From Pseudoalteromonas sp. A25 (GTDB taxonomy: Bacteria > Pseudomonadota > Gammaproteobacteria > Enterobacterales > Alteromonadaceae): a stretch of DNA of 64,000 bases. The stretch is taken from assembly GCF_009176705.1 (NCBI RefSeq), contig NZ_AP021846.1, forward strand, positions 211,001 to 275,000, read 5' to 3'. The notes under the pieces were generated by a model. That model saw only the letters and a program-made list of their open reading frames with translations, searched no databases and was not told the DNA's origin. This document shows, piece by piece, positions 9,014 through 18,347 of the stretch. Positions within the stretch are counted from its first letter, which is position 1. Each line of letters starts with the position of its first letter. The translations under genes and the position numbers were made by a program.

Positions 9014-9534
9014 TGCAATTTAGTACAGCAAGACTTGCAATTCGTTTAGTCACACCAGATGACTTACAAGCTAGCTATGAGCATCGTAGTTGTGCGCAAA
9101 CCTCTCGCTATATAGGTGATCCCGTTACCTTTGAGCAAGCAAAAACACGGTTATTAGAAGGTTGTAAACCATGGTTAGCGCACGAACATCAACGTTTAGC
9201 GCTGGCAATTACTTTGCAAGAGGGTGGTAAGCTGATAGGCGAATTGATGTTTAAATATGTCAATAAGGAGAGCTTAATTGGTGAAATAGGGTATAGATTA
9301 CATAAAGATTATATTGGTCAAGGGTATGCGTTTGAGGCGGTTGATGCATTCGTTAAAACGCTATTTGAACAATTGCCCGTAATGAAAGTTACTGCGCTAT
9401 GCGCCACTGAAAATACGGCATCATGGAAGTTAATGGAAAAGCTAGGAATGCAAAGAGAGGGGCACTTGCGCAGTCATATCAAATTAGGAAATGCGCGCGC
9501 AGATGCCTATTATTACGGTTTGTGTCGAAATTAG
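9013..9534 (+). CDS. GNAT acetyltransferase, RimJ/RimL-like
   Basis: A 173-residue acetyltransferase. The pattern TARLAIRLVTPDDL at the start, GEIGYRLHKDYIGQGYAFEA in the middle and ENTASWKLMEKLGMQREG near the end is that of the RimJ/RimL subgroup. An AAGGAG ribosome site lies inside the end of the upstream MFS gene, and the genes overlap by one base. The pairing of an efflux pump with an acetyltransferase suggests a shared small-molecule substrate, but this is inference. Confidence 0.82.
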   Translation: MQFSTARLAIRLVTPDDLQASYEHRSCAQTSRYIGDPVTFEQAKTRLLEGCKPWLAHEHQRLALAITLQEGGKLIGELMFKYVNKESLIGEIGYRLHKDYIGQGYAFEAVDAFVKTLFEQLPVMKVTALCATENTASWKLMEKLGMQREGHLRSHIKLGNARADAYYYGLCRN

Positions 9535-9567
9535 AGCTCAGAGGCTGAACGAGGATACACGCATAAG

Positions 9568-10239
9568 TTATGAGTGTTTTCCTTCATCAAATAGCGATTT
9601 TAGGCTATGTGCAAACTGCTTAACCTTTTCTTGCATAGTTTGTTTAACGCTAATATCAACGGAGCCTAAAATTACTTTACCTTGAATATAAAGTTTGGGA
9701 CGTTGGGCGGTATGAGTATTTGATGAGAGCCCTACACGGTTATTGCTCACATGGCCTAGGATATTTGTGGTGCTAGTGATGACGTCAATGTTGTCAGGGA
9801 CAATAATTTCATCACTGCCACTGATACAGTTTATTTCTATGGTTACCTCTGGGTGCGTAAACACTGCATTTCTAAAATCTAACTCTATGCTACCCAGATA
9901 GTTATTTAGTTTTATATGCTTAGGAACAACCCACTCGCCGCTGCGTTGATCAGCGCTTAAAATTGAGGTGATGCTGAGTGTATCAGGATGATCAGTCGAG
10001 GCGGTAAATTTTGGTTGCATTCTCGCTTGCTTTTCACTGTGATAGCGCGGATCAGATTGAAGCGGTAAGTCGGCTGCTAAAGCTTGAAGTTGCTCTGCAT
10101 CATCTATGCTATACGCCTTGTCTAAACGACGTTCAAAGGCATCTGCTGATATTTCGCCATGACTGTAGTTAAGGATAAGTTGATCGATCACTTCTTCTCT
10201 GACGGCATCAACAGGTCTATCTTTAGTGGGTACTGGCAT
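9568..10239 (-). CDS. DUF1707 / LiaF-like cell-envelope response protein
   Basis: About 223 residues. The N-terminal 60 residues are a DUF1707 module (VDAVREEVIDQLILNYSHGEISADAFERRLDKA, broken here by no gap), and the C-terminal region has the beta-helical pattern of the LiaF/DUF2154-like domain (GSIELDFRNAVF, EIIVPDNIDVI, KLYIQGKVILGSVDI). The upstream ATG at 10260 is open, but ATG 10239 has a GGGAGAG site directly before it. LiaF-like proteins act in envelope-stress sensing in Gram-positive bacteria; in this setting the role is unknown. Confidence 0.7.
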   Translation of the reverse strand: MPVPTKDRPVDAVREEVIDQLILNYSHGEISADAFERRLDKAYSIDDAEQLQALAADLPLQSDPRYHSEKQARMQPKFTASTDHPDTLSITSILSADQRSGEWVVPKHIKLNNYLGSIELDFRNAVFTHPEVTIEINCISGSDEIIVPDNIDVITSTTNILGHVSNNRVGLSSNTHTAQRPKLYIQGKVILGSVDISVKQTMQEKVKQFAHSLKSLFDEGKHS

Positions 10240-10485
10240 TTTACTCTCCCTATAGTGCAATAATCATCATTTTACATGTACTAGCAATGACCGGGCCATG
10301 ATTTAAATTGTTTTTTATCAGATACTTATGTTTTAGTGTTGGGTTGATAGATGGTGATAAGTACCAAAGAGTAGGCAATTTCACCAATTATATGTAGTTA
10401 TAACAGCAAGAACGACAGGATGCGAGGTGTGATTATTGACAGGATAGGTCGATACCCGCAGGTATCGACCTTGATTGTTCAAGTA
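10240..10485. other. Intergenic region between DUF1707 gene and GH97 gene
   Basis: It contains the upstream region of the minus-strand DUF1707 gene and the 3' hairpin of the GH97 gene. I see no other gene in it. Confidence 0.5.
10447..10470 (-). terminator. Perfect hairpin downstream of the GH97 gene
   Basis: A 10-bp perfect stem (GGTCGATACC / GGTATCGACC) with a 4-base loop lies 15 bases past the GH97 stop. It lacks a clear U tract in either direction, so it may protect the 3' end or terminate weakly. Confidence 0.45.
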
Positions 10486-12528
10486 TTACAGTGCTTTAAA
10501 TCGAATGGCTGTACCACCGCTGGTAGCCAACTTCAAAGTTAATGTATCTTTTGCCGTAACAATGCGTTTGCTGATTTGTATATCATATGGGTTATTTTTC
10601 CACTCAGCATTTTTACCGTCTTGGTATATTTGTGCTTCGAATTTTTTATTTTCTTCTAAAAAGCTTAGTGGCACTGTTATTGTTCGGGCTTGCTCATCGG
10701 TTATGGCTCCTAGATACCAGTCGTTGCCAGGGTATTTTCCTCGCTGTCTTTCTTTTCTAGCAAACACCACGTAATCACCCACCTCCCCCAACAGAGCGAG
10801 ACTGTGCTCCCAGTCAGTGGGGACATCTTTGATAAACTGAAAGGCATCAGCTTTGGCGAGGTAATTGTTCGGCAGATCTGCTGCCATTTGAATAGGGCTA
10901 TATAGCACAACATATAAAGCTAGCTGCTTAGCTAATGTGGTTTGAGGGCGGTTAGTTTTATCGCCCAAGCCATTGAAGCCCATGTCAAAAATTCCGGGTG
11001 TAAAATCCATTGGCCCTGCTAGCATACGCGTAAACGCCAACATTGGCGTATGCTCTGGAGGGTTGGGTGGTGTACCCCAAGCATTAAACTCTTGACCTCT
11101 TGCCCCCTCACGGCTTAACCAGTTTGGATATGTGCGGCGCAATCCGGTATCTTTGATGGGTTCGTGACTATTAATACTAATTTGATACTTGGATGCACGC
11201 TTTACGTTATCTAGATATTCGTTGACCATGAATTGACCATCATGCCATTCAAAGCGAGGGATGCCTCGCTCGTCTATACGTTTGATGTTGCCACCATCAG
11301 CAACATAGCCAGTTTTGACCTGGCGCACACCAACTTGTTGGTATAGTTTAAATGCATCATCCATTTGGTTGCGATAGTTGCTGACATTACCAGATGTCTC
11401 GTGATGGCCAATAAGGCGCGCCCCGACTTTTTTGCCATGCTCACTAATGGCTGCAATATCAAAATCTGGATAGGTTTGAGTGAAGCTAAACACATCGCCG
11501 TTATAGAACCAGTCACCGTCCCATCCAGTATTCCAGCCTTCAACTAATACGCCATCGAATCCATGCTTTGCCGCAAAGCTCAAGTATTCTTTAGTGCGTT
11601 CGGTAGTGGCGCCATGTTTTTCACCACTGCCCCAGGTATTTTTGCCGATATGCATACCCCACCAAATACCCAAATATTTACCAGGCTCGATCCATGACGT
11701 ATCTGCTAATTTATTGGGCTCATTTAGGTTTAAAATGAGATGAGAGTTGAGCAAGTCAGTGGCTTTATCGCCTATCTGCAAGGTTCTCCATGGCGTTTTA
11801 AATTGCCCATTGGTTTTAACTTTTATACCATCAGACCAAGGTGTTAAGTCAGCTATAAAAGTGCCTGGACGGCGTTGATTTAAAGTCATTGCTGCATAGT
11901 CAACGAGTGCAGCTTCATGCACGCTAATGTGCACGCCATCAGCATTTTTTAGTGTGAAGGGAGTGTGTACGTGTGCTGCATCGTGTAAGCTGGTGGTGTT
12001 GTAGGTGTATTCATAACGGTTCCAGCCTCGTGCTGGGATCCACCATGCTGTGCTACTTTCACTCGTTGCAAAATTAAACTCAGTGAGTTCTTTGGTGATG
12101 TATAATGCATTGTTTTTATTTACTTCATAGCGAAAGCCTAGACCATCATTAAATACTCTAACACGCAGTATATAGGCTGATTCTTTGTTGTTTTTATCAC
12201 GCAGCTTAACTTCTAATTCATTGTGTGAATCTTCAATGATACGTGTTTCGCCCCAAGGTTGTTGCCAAGTGCTATGATGCTTGCTGGTGGTTGATGTCGA
12301 AATTTCGATGTTGTCTTTCATTGGTGCGGCGCGCTGAAACTCAAAGCCCAATTTAGACCCGTTTAGTAATGGCTTATTGTTAAACGTAACCTGATACTGA
12401 GGTTGAGCGTGGTTGTCATCAACTGTGAACTTGATGTTGCCATCGGGAGAGCTGACCGAGTAGCTTGCTGCTTGCGTTGCTGCACAAAACAAACTGCCAC
12501 ACAGTGTTAGAGTGCTGATTAAGCGCAT
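10486..12528 (-). CDS. Glycoside hydrolase family 97 (alpha-glucosidase type)
   Basis: A 680-residue secreted or periplasmic enzyme with a signal peptide (cleavage near TQAA). It has the GH97 layout: an N-terminal beta-sandwich, then a TIM barrel beginning near KYLGIWWGMHIG, then a C-terminal beta domain. E456 (NSHEP) and E480 (ARGQEF) match the glutamates used by inverting SusB-type alpha-glucosidases; the retaining GH97 subgroup has an aspartate nucleophile. An alpha-glucan or alpha-glucoside substrate is therefore likely. No Sus-type transporter or regulator lies nearby. It is divergent from the cupredoxin gene at 12716. Confidence 0.87.
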   Translation of the reverse strand: MRLISTLTLCGSLFCAATQAASYSVSSPDGNIKFTVDDNHAQPQYQVTFNNKPLLNGSKLGFEFQRAAPMKDNIEISTSTTSKHHSTWQQPWGETRIIEDSHNELEVKLRDKNNKESAYILRVRVFNDGLGFRYEVNKNNALYITKELTEFNFATSESSTAWWIPARGWNRYEYTYNTTSLHDAAHVHTPFTLKNADGVHISVHEAALVDYAAMTLNQRRPGTFIADLTPWSDGIKVKTNGQFKTPWRTLQIGDKATDLLNSHLILNLNEPNKLADTSWIEPGKYLGIWWGMHIGKNTWGSGEKHGATTERTKEYLSFAAKHGFDGVLVEGWNTGWDGDWFYNGDVFSFTQTYPDFDIAAISEHGKKVGARLIGHHETSGNVSNYRNQMDDAFKLYQQVGVRQVKTGYVADGGNIKRIDERGIPRFEWHDGQFMVNEYLDNVKRASKYQISINSHEPIKDTGLRRTYPNWLSREGARGQEFNAWGTPPNPPEHTPMLAFTRMLAGPMDFTPGIFDMGFNGLGDKTNRPQTTLAKQLALYVVLYSPIQMAADLPNNYLAKADAFQFIKDVPTDWEHSLALLGEVGDYVVFARKERQRGKYPGNDWYLGAITDEQARTITVPLSFLEENKKFEAQIYQDGKNAEWKNNPYDIQISKRIVTAKDTLTLKLATSGGTAIRFKAL

Positions 12529-12715
12529 GATGTTACCTAATTTGTTGTCATAAGTGGTGTTTTACTAGCATACTGCCCCAACCCCAAAACTCGGAAATAT
12601 CTGCATACGTATTCATGTTGAAAGAGTTAGAGTGCACCTCTGGTCTAACTAGGAAGTCACATAGTTAGCAAGCTTGCTCTATACTGATCAGCAAAGCACA
12701 TGTAAGGAATGCTGG

Positions 12716-13354
12716 ATGAAAAAAATACTCTTGTTGCTTGGATTATTGAGCAGTGCAACACAGGCGCTGGAAATAACCATCACTGACGCACAAGGTGAGC
12801 CTGTTGCTGGGGCTGCAGTGTGGTTGACCGGCAAAAATTGGCAAGCTAGCCCATCACAAAAGCAGCGGTTATACAGTATGGGGCAAAAAAATAGGGCGTT
12901 TACTCCGCATATCTTAATTGTACCAAACGATAGCCAAGTAGATTTTCCTAACCTAGACTCGATTTTGCATCATGTATACTCATTTTCTCAAGCAAAGTCA
13001 TTTGAGTTAAAACTGTATAGGGATAAACCTCTTGCACCGGTACAGTTTGAACAAACAGGCGTGATAGAACTGGGTTGTAACATTCATGATTGGATGCTTG
13101 GGTATATCATTGTGGTTGACTCTGGTGTTTATGGGCTGACTAACAACAATGGTAAGGTCTCTTTTGCTATAGATAGTTCGCAGGTCGGTAATGCACAATT
13201 GAACGTCTGGCATGAGCGATTTGAAAACTTGAATATGCCAGAAAGTGAGCCTTTAACTATCGTTCAAGTTTCTCAGGTCATGCAATATCAGATCAAACAA
13301 CCTTTGCTCGAAAAATTGGAGTTCCTTAGTGATGAAACGGATGATTACGAGTAA
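12716..13354 (+). CDS. Cupredoxin-like periplasmic protein (methylamine-utilisation-like)
   Basis: A 212-residue exported protein with signal peptide MKKILLLLGLLSSATQA. A cupredoxin-like domain contains LHHVYSFS and GCNIHDWMLGYI, which together supply His, Cys, His and Met in the order of a type 1 copper site. The rest resembles a carboxypeptidase-regulatory-like fold (EPVAGAAVWLTG, GLTNNNGKVSF). Such proteins are often labelled methylamine utilisation proteins, but there are no mau genes here. ATG 12716 is preferred over an upstream TTG because TAAGGA sits at 12703-12708. It overlaps the next gene by 23 bases. Confidence 0.65.
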   Translation: MKKILLLLGLLSSATQALEITITDAQGEPVAGAAVWLTGKNWQASPSQKQRLYSMGQKNRAFTPHILIVPNDSQVDFPNLDSILHHVYSFSQAKSFELKLYRDKPLAPVQFEQTGVIELGCNIHDWMLGYIIVVDSGVYGLTNNNGKVSFAIDSSQVGNAQLNVWHERFENLNMPESEPLTIVQVSQVMQYQIKQPLLEKLEFLSDETDDYE

Positions 13355-14579
13355 GTATATAAGGCTATTTGTCAGTGCACTGATGATAAGCCCCTGTGTG
13401 GCTGCGCAAGGTGTGTCTGCACAGTTTAAGGGCGCGTTGGATGTTTCTTTAACCAATACCAATGATATGCCAGCGTGGCACCAACAAGGCTGGGGAGTTG
13501 TGCGCTTTTCTGATGACCATCAGCGTTTAAATATCAGTCGCTTTGCCCTCAGTACTCGGCTGGACTTGAGTTCAGCATGGTCAGCGCACGCAGTAGCACA
13601 ATATGTTCCAGATCCAAATGATAAAATTGGATTAACCGAAGCCTATGTGCAATATCAGCCCTTGGCGCAGGGTTACCAATTAAGTGCTCGGTTTGGTGGG
13701 TTTTACCCTCGTATGTCGTTAGAAAACCCCGCGCTTGGATGGTCATCGCCGTACACTTATCACTATTCTGGCTTGAATGCATGGCTGGGAGAAGAAGTAC
13801 GTGCCTTTGGTGCAGAGTTTGAACTTAAACGAGCCGCACGTCGGTTTCGCTCTAAGCACGATTTAAGTGTTATCGGCGCTTTATTTAAAGGAAATGATCC
13901 TGCCGGTACTTTAGTTGCGTGGCGCGGTTTTGTGCCACATGATAGGCAATCTGTTTTTAATGAGCGTATCGGGTTTGCGCCATTAAAATCTCTGACTTGG
14001 CCACAATTGAGACGTCAAGGGCAATATGTAGAACCATTCACCGAAGTGGATGGCCGTTTTGGCTATTATTTAGGCGCGCATTGGAGCTACTTAAAGCGTC
14101 ACTCTGTGCGCTTTTATTGGTATGACAATAATGGCGATCCTGCGGCTATCAACTATGTCACTAAGCAGTACGCATGGGATACCAAGTTTTGGAGTCTAGC
14201 ATGGCGGACAAAGTTTAATACACAAACTCAGCTTATCATGCAGGCGATGTTAGGAAACACGGCAATGGGCCCAACACGCGGTGTCGATAATGACTTTTAC
14301 AGTTGGTTTGCTATGGTTAGCCACACCTTTGATGATTATCGATTTAGCCTAAGAGCAGAGCAATCTAAAGTGATAGATAAAGACGCTTGGCAGTTTGATG
14401 AAAATGCCAGTTTTAGCAAAGGTTTGACAATGAATATACAAAAGTCACTGTCAGATAAATGGCAATTGGGTGCAGAATTACAGCTTATTGATTATGAAGC
14501 TGATGCGCGTTTGGCAGTCGGCAGAGCGCTAGGCCTAGATGAGCAAGTATGGCGCATCACTGCTCAGTACAAGTTTTAA
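13332..14579 (+). CDS. Putative outer-membrane beta-barrel protein
   Basis: About 415 residues with a signal peptide (SALMISPCVAAQG). The mature part alternates polar and aromatic residues in strand-like stretches and ends in QVWRITAQYKF, with a terminal phenylalanine as expected for BAM-inserted barrels. Family not recognised. ATG 13332 follows a GGAG at 13318-13321; GTG 13329 is an alternative. The start lies inside the cupredoxin-like gene, so the two are translationally coupled and probably functionally linked. Confidence 0.6.
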   Translation: MKRMITSKYIRLFVSALMISPCVAAQGVSAQFKGALDVSLTNTNDMPAWHQQGWGVVRFSDDHQRLNISRFALSTRLDLSSAWSAHAVAQYVPDPNDKIGLTEAYVQYQPLAQGYQLSARFGGFYPRMSLENPALGWSSPYTYHYSGLNAWLGEEVRAFGAEFELKRAARRFRSKHDLSVIGALFKGNDPAGTLVAWRGFVPHDRQSVFNERIGFAPLKSLTWPQLRRQGQYVEPFTEVDGRFGYYLGAHWSYLKRHSVRFYWYDNNGDPAAINYVTKQYAWDTKFWSLAWRTKFNTQTQLIMQAMLGNTAMGPTRGVDNDFYSWFAMVSHTFDDYRFSLRAEQSKVIDKDAWQFDENASFSKGLTMNIQKSLSDKWQLGAELQLIDYEADARLAVGRALGLDEQVWRITAQYKF

Positions 14580-14615
14580 AAAAGCCAATGCCGTTCACCT
14601 TAAGTGAACGGCATT
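14578..14615 (-). terminator. Terminator of sthA, between convergent genes
   Basis: A perfect 12-bp stem (AATGCCGTTCAC / GTGAACGGCATT) with a 5-base loop. On the minus strand it is followed by GGC and six T residues, so it terminates the sthA side best. Confidence 0.8.
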
Positions 14616-14637
14616 AGTCAATAAGGCGCTTTAATTA

Positions 14638-16080
14638 CTAATCACATAGGCGATTTAAGCCATTTAACGCTGCGACTCGGTATGCCTCAGCCATAGTTGG
14701 GTAATTAAAAGTGGTGTTGACGAAGTACTCAACATTATTACCAGGCCCTTTTTGCTCCATAATGGCTTGGCCGATATGTACAATTTCGGAGGCTCTTTCT
14801 CCAAAGCAATGCACCCCAAGCAGTTCTTTTGTCTCAGCGTGAAATAGTAATTTTAGGCTACCAACTTCCGTGCCTGTGATCTGAGCGCGAGCCAGGTGCT
14901 TAAATTGTGCACGGCCCACTTCATAGGGAATTTTTGCAGCTGTAAGTTGTTGCTCTGTTTTACCAACTGAGCTCATTTCTGGGATGGTATAAATGCCCGC
15001 AGGAATATCGATGATCAACTTGTCTGCACATTCGCCATGGGCAATTGCATCTGCAGCAATACGGCCTTGATCGAATGCCGCACTGGCTAAACTGGGGTAA
15101 CCAATGACATCACCAACCGCATACACATTTTTAACGTCGGTTTGGTAGTTTTCGTTTACTTTTAATTGCCCGCGACCATCTGCCTGTAAGCCGATGGCTG
15201 CTAAGTTCAGGTCATCAGTGTTACCTGTGCGTCCATTAGCGAATAAAATACAGTCGGCTTTAACACGTTTGCCCGATTTTAAATGCAAGATCACACAATC
15301 ATCTCGGGTTTCTACGCGAGCAAAGTCTTCATTATGACGAATAACAATACCACTATTCCAAAAGTGATAGCTGAGCGCATCAGATATCTCAGCATCCATG
15401 AATGCTAGTAAGCGGTCGCGGGTATTTACTAAGTCAACTTTTGCGCCTAAGCCTTTAAAAATAGATGCATATTCACAGCCAATTACACCCGCACCGTAGA
15501 TCAATACGCGTTGTGGATTGTGCTTTAAGCTTAAAATGGTGTCACTGTCGTAAATACGTGGGTGAGCAAAGTCTACTTCTGGTGGCCGATATGGACGAGA
15601 CCCAGTAGCAATAACGATGGTGTGCGCGGTGATCAGCTCTTGAGAGCCATCGATATGCTCGACCTTTATGGTGTGCTGATCAACAAAGCTGGCATTGCCT
15701 TGATACAAATGGATCCGATTACGTTCATAAAAGCTACTACGCAGGTTTGACTGTTTTGAAATCACGGTACTAGCATGGTTCAAAATATCTTGAAATGTAT
15801 GTCGCTGTGGCTTTTCAGTAAATCGGTATAAAGGGTTAGCCTTGTACTCAATTAATCGACTCACGGAGTGACGGAGTGCTTTCGAGGGGATTGTTCCCCA
15901 GTGTACGCATCCACCGCCTACGGCTTGTTGCCTTTCAATAACAGCGACTTTTTTTTGGCTTTTAGATAAGTTCATAGCCGCCCCTTCACCCCCGGGGCCC
16001 GTGCCAATGATAATTGCATCGTATTGATATGTGTCAGCAGCTTCTGTCGTCGCTGCTGGTTTACTTTTTGGCTTAGCCAC
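14638..16080 (-). CDS. sthA: Soluble pyridine nucleotide transhydrogenase (Si-specific)
   Basis: A cytoplasmic FAD flavoprotein that transfers hydride between NADPH and NAD+. The FAD motif [15 protein letters not shown] starts near residue 27. The region of the usual redox disulfide reads [16 protein letters not shown], with only one cysteine, which separates SthA from lipoamide dehydrogenase and glutathione reductase. An NAD-binding motif ([14 protein letters not shown]) and the C-terminal dimerisation domain are present. A 20-residue Lys/Ala/Thr-rich N-terminal extension precedes the usual start. It lies beside the desaturase and fabR genes. Confidence 0.93.
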   Translation of the reverse strand: MAKPKSKPAATTEAADTYQYDAIIIGTGPGGEGAAMNLSKSQKKVAVIERQQAVGGGCVHWGTIPSKALRHSVSRLIEYKANPLYRFTEKPQRHTFQDILNHASTVISKQSNLRSSFYERNRIHLYQGNASFVDQHTIKVEHIDGSQELITAHTIVIATGSRPYRPPEVDFAHPRIYDSDTILSLKHNPQRVLIYGAGVIGCEYASIFKGLGAKVDLVNTRDRLLAFMDAEISDALSYHFWNSGIVIRHNEDFARVETRDDCVILHLKSGKRVKADCILFANGRTGNTDDLNLAAIGLQADGRGQLKVNENYQTDVKNVYAVGDVIGYPSLASAAFDQGRIAADAIAHGECADKLIIDIPAGIYTIPEMSSVGKTEQQLTAAKIPYEVGRAQFKHLARAQITGTEVGSLKLLFHAETKELLGVHCFGERASEIVHIGQAIMEQKGPGNNVEYFVNTTFNYPTMAEAYRVAALNGLNRLCD

Positions 16081-16117
16081 GGCCTCTCCTCATTCTATTT
16101 TAGAGGCCGCTAAAGTG

Positions 16118-17263
16118 TTAGCTAAAAGACGGTTTTAGCAGCCTCGCATTTAATGCTAACCACGCTTGTTTTTGAGTTTGCCAAGCCGCTTCCAATTCTT
16201 GATATTGCTTCATTAAGGCGGACTTTTCACAGTGCTCAAGCATGGAGTCTTTTCTTGCTTCAATTAATTGCTTTTGTACACCACAAAAGGTCTGGAGCTT
16301 TTTCAGAAGCAATTCATACTCTTGATGTAACAATGTAAGCTTATCTTGCGCTAAAGGCAATTTTGCAAGACGTACTTTTGTTTTTAGGAGTAAAGTTTCT
16401 GCTTTGGCCTTTTCAATTCGCTCAATCGGCGTGCGCTTAAGTTTAGACGCAAGTCCAACAGCGGCCATTGCTCGAATGATCCATTTAGTCGGATCATAGT
16501 GGTACCATCGAATACCATTACGATAGTCACTGGCAAAAATATGGTGAAAATTATGGTAGCCTTCGCCATAAGTGAACAGCGCTAAAAAGCCATTATCACG
16601 CGCGGTGTTTTTTTCGGTATAAGGGCGAGAGCCCCAGATGTGTGCTAGTGAGTTGATAAAAAAGGTGAAATGCTGGCTTAGTACCAATCTAAGCACCCCA
16701 GCTAACAGTAGCATACCAATGATTTCCGACACACTATTAGAAAATAGCAGGCCTAGCATGAGTGGAATACCAATATTGGTGAGTAAAACCAGCTTTAGAT
16801 AATGGCGATGCTGAAACATCACTATCTTGTTACGTTGTAAGTCGCGCGCATTGTTATAATTACTGTAACTCTCACCTTGATAATCTCTAAGCATCCACCC
16901 TATATGACTGTACCAAAACCCATTAGTTGCGGCGTATGGATCTTTGACGGGATCGTCAACCTGTCCATGGTGAACGCGATGGTCACTACTCCAATGTAGT
17001 GCGCTGTTTTGCAGGGCAAAGGCCCCTCCAATGGCAAATACCCATTGAACGGCAGGGTGGGCGTCATATGCTTTGTGCGCCCAGAGTCGGTGATAGCCTG
17101 CGGTAATTGATAAGCCAGCAAAGAACATACAACACACAAATGCAATCCAGTGAGTTGCGGTAAATCCATAGGTAAAGCCGTACCAAGGAACGAGTGTGAT
17201 GGCTGCCAAGAATGACAGACTAAAAAATATGACATTGGTCCAAATAATGGGTGGTTTTTTCAT
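16118..17263 (-). CDS. Acyl-CoA/acyl-lipid fatty-acid desaturase with C-terminal helical extension
   Basis: An inner-membrane di-iron desaturase. The three histidine boxes are HRLWAH, HRVHH and HNFHH, as in delta-9 acyl-CoA desaturases, with four membrane segments around them. After about residue 290 there is a Lys/Glu/Leu-rich helical tail of some 90 residues (likely coiled coil) not needed for catalysis. No strong ribosome site is seen before ATG 17263. It is divergent from fabR, with a FabR-type operator 15-32 bases upstream of its start, so it is almost certainly repressed by FabR. Confidence 0.88.
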   Translation of the reverse strand: MKKPPIIWTNVIFFSLSFLAAITLVPWYGFTYGFTATHWIAFVCCMFFAGLSITAGYHRLWAHKAYDAHPAVQWVFAIGGAFALQNSALHWSSDHRVHHGQVDDPVKDPYAATNGFWYSHIGWMLRDYQGESYSNYNNARDLQRNKIVMFQHRHYLKLVLLTNIGIPLMLGLLFSNSVSEIIGMLLLAGVLRLVLSQHFTFFINSLAHIWGSRPYTEKNTARDNGFLALFTYGEGYHNFHHIFASDYRNGIRWYHYDPTKWIIRAMAAVGLASKLKRTPIERIEKAKAETLLLKTKVRLAKLPLAQDKLTLLHQEYELLLKKLQTFCGVQKQLIEARKDSMLEHCEKSALMKQYQELEAAWQTQKQAWLALNARLLKPSFS

Positions 17264-17277
17264 GATTTGTTAATTTC

Positions 17278-17295
17278 AGCGTACACTTGTAAGCT
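17278..17295. promoter_or_regulatory. FabR operator
   Basis: AGCGTACACTTGTAAGCT is an imperfect palindrome (7 of 9 paired positions) very close to the FabR sites described at fabA and fabB in Escherichia coli. It lies between the desaturase and fabR, near the desaturase start, where repression would act directly. Confidence 0.75.
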
Positions 17296-17370
17296 AAAAT
17301 AATATTTCATTCTGCTGCCGTCAAGTATTAGACTTGAGATCGTTTGAAAAAATTGCGATTGGAGTAGAGG

Positions 17371-17979
17371 ATGTCGGGTGTTCGCGCACAACAAAAACAA
17401 AAAACAAGGCAAGCATTGATTGAAGCTGCATTCAATCAACTTAGTGCAGAACACAGTTTTTCTAACCTTAGCTTACGTGAAGTTGCACGAGAGGCTGGAA
17501 TTGCACCCACCTCATTTTATCGACATTTTAAAGATATGAATGAGCTTGGGTTAACCATGGTAGATGAAGCAGGTTTAACCCTGCGTCAATTGATGCGCCA
17601 AGCGCGCAGACGAATCGCCAGTGGTGGCAGTGTGATCATCACCTCCGTTGAAACTTTTATGGAATTTATTGATACTTCAAGCAACCAGTTTAGATTACTA
17701 CTGAGGGAGCGTTCAGGTACTTCTAAAGCCTTTAGAGCCGCGGTTGCCAGAGAGATTAAACATTTCATTCTCGAACTTGCACATTATCTCGAAAGTGAAA
17801 CACCTTGTGATAAAAACCATGCTTACATGCAAGCAGAAGCCATGGTTACGTTGGTTTTTAATGCGGGTGCAGAAGCGTTAGATCAAGATGCTCAGCAAAG
17901 AGCAGAACTCACAGAAAGGTTAATTTGGCAGTTGCGTTATATCGCGCGCGGTGCCAACCACTATGGGGCACAGTCATAA
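17371..17979 (+). CDS. fabR: Unsaturated fatty-acid biosynthesis repressor, TetR family
   Basis: A 202-residue TetR-family regulator. The helix-turn-helix ([20 protein letters not shown]) is within residues 30-50, and the length and C-terminal pattern match FabR, which senses the ratio of unsaturated to saturated acyl thioesters and represses unsaturated fatty-acid genes. Divergence from a desaturase with a FabR-like palindrome between them gives strong context. A GGAGTAGAGG ribosome site precedes the ATG. Confidence 0.9.
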   Translation: MSGVRAQQKQKTRQALIEAAFNQLSAEHSFSNLSLREVAREAGIAPTSFYRHFKDMNELGLTMVDEAGLTLRQLMRQARRRIASGGSVIITSVETFMEFIDTSSNQFRLLLRERSGTSKAFRAAVAREIKHFILELAHYLESETPCDKNHAYMQAEAMVTLVFNAGAEALDQDAQQRAELTERLIWQLRYIARGANHYGAQS

Positions 17980-18347
17980 AGTGATGTGCCAACATTCTTA
18001 TTTATTCAGTCAATGAAGTGAGAAAATGTTGCCTTTTAGCCACTAAAGGGCAGCTTGTTGCGATTTATTTCTAGTGTTTTAATGCTAAAAATCACCCATT
18101 TTTACTATATTTGTACCCGATTAATCAGTGAATTTATAGTGGAATAGATTATTCCTTCTCACCAACCCCGTTTGTAACAAAAAAGTTTTCTTTCTGTTTT
18201 TTATTTGTTTCAGCGGCTTATCGATATTGTAAAGTTATTCATTCTTTTTTGTTATTTAATTGTTAAATTTGATGCATTACTCTATATCACAATTAACCAC
18301 CCTTGGTTCTAGAAGGGGAGGAGTAATAAGTTTAACAAGGAATTGAA
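17980..18347. other. AT-rich intergenic region before the secreted-protein cluster
   Basis: 368 bases, strongly AT-rich, with no open frame of note. It holds a candidate promoter and an AAGGAATTG ribosome site for the metalloprotease. Confidence 0.6.
18260..18288 (+). promoter_or_regulatory. Candidate promoter of the secreted-protein cluster
   Basis: TTGTTA and TATATC hexamers are separated by 17 bases, about 60 bases before the metalloprotease start. This is a pattern match only, in AT-rich DNA. Confidence 0.35.

Noticed and set aside
12716..13354. A methylamine dehydrogenase pathway
   Set aside because: The name is only a database habit for this protein type; no mau genes are present.
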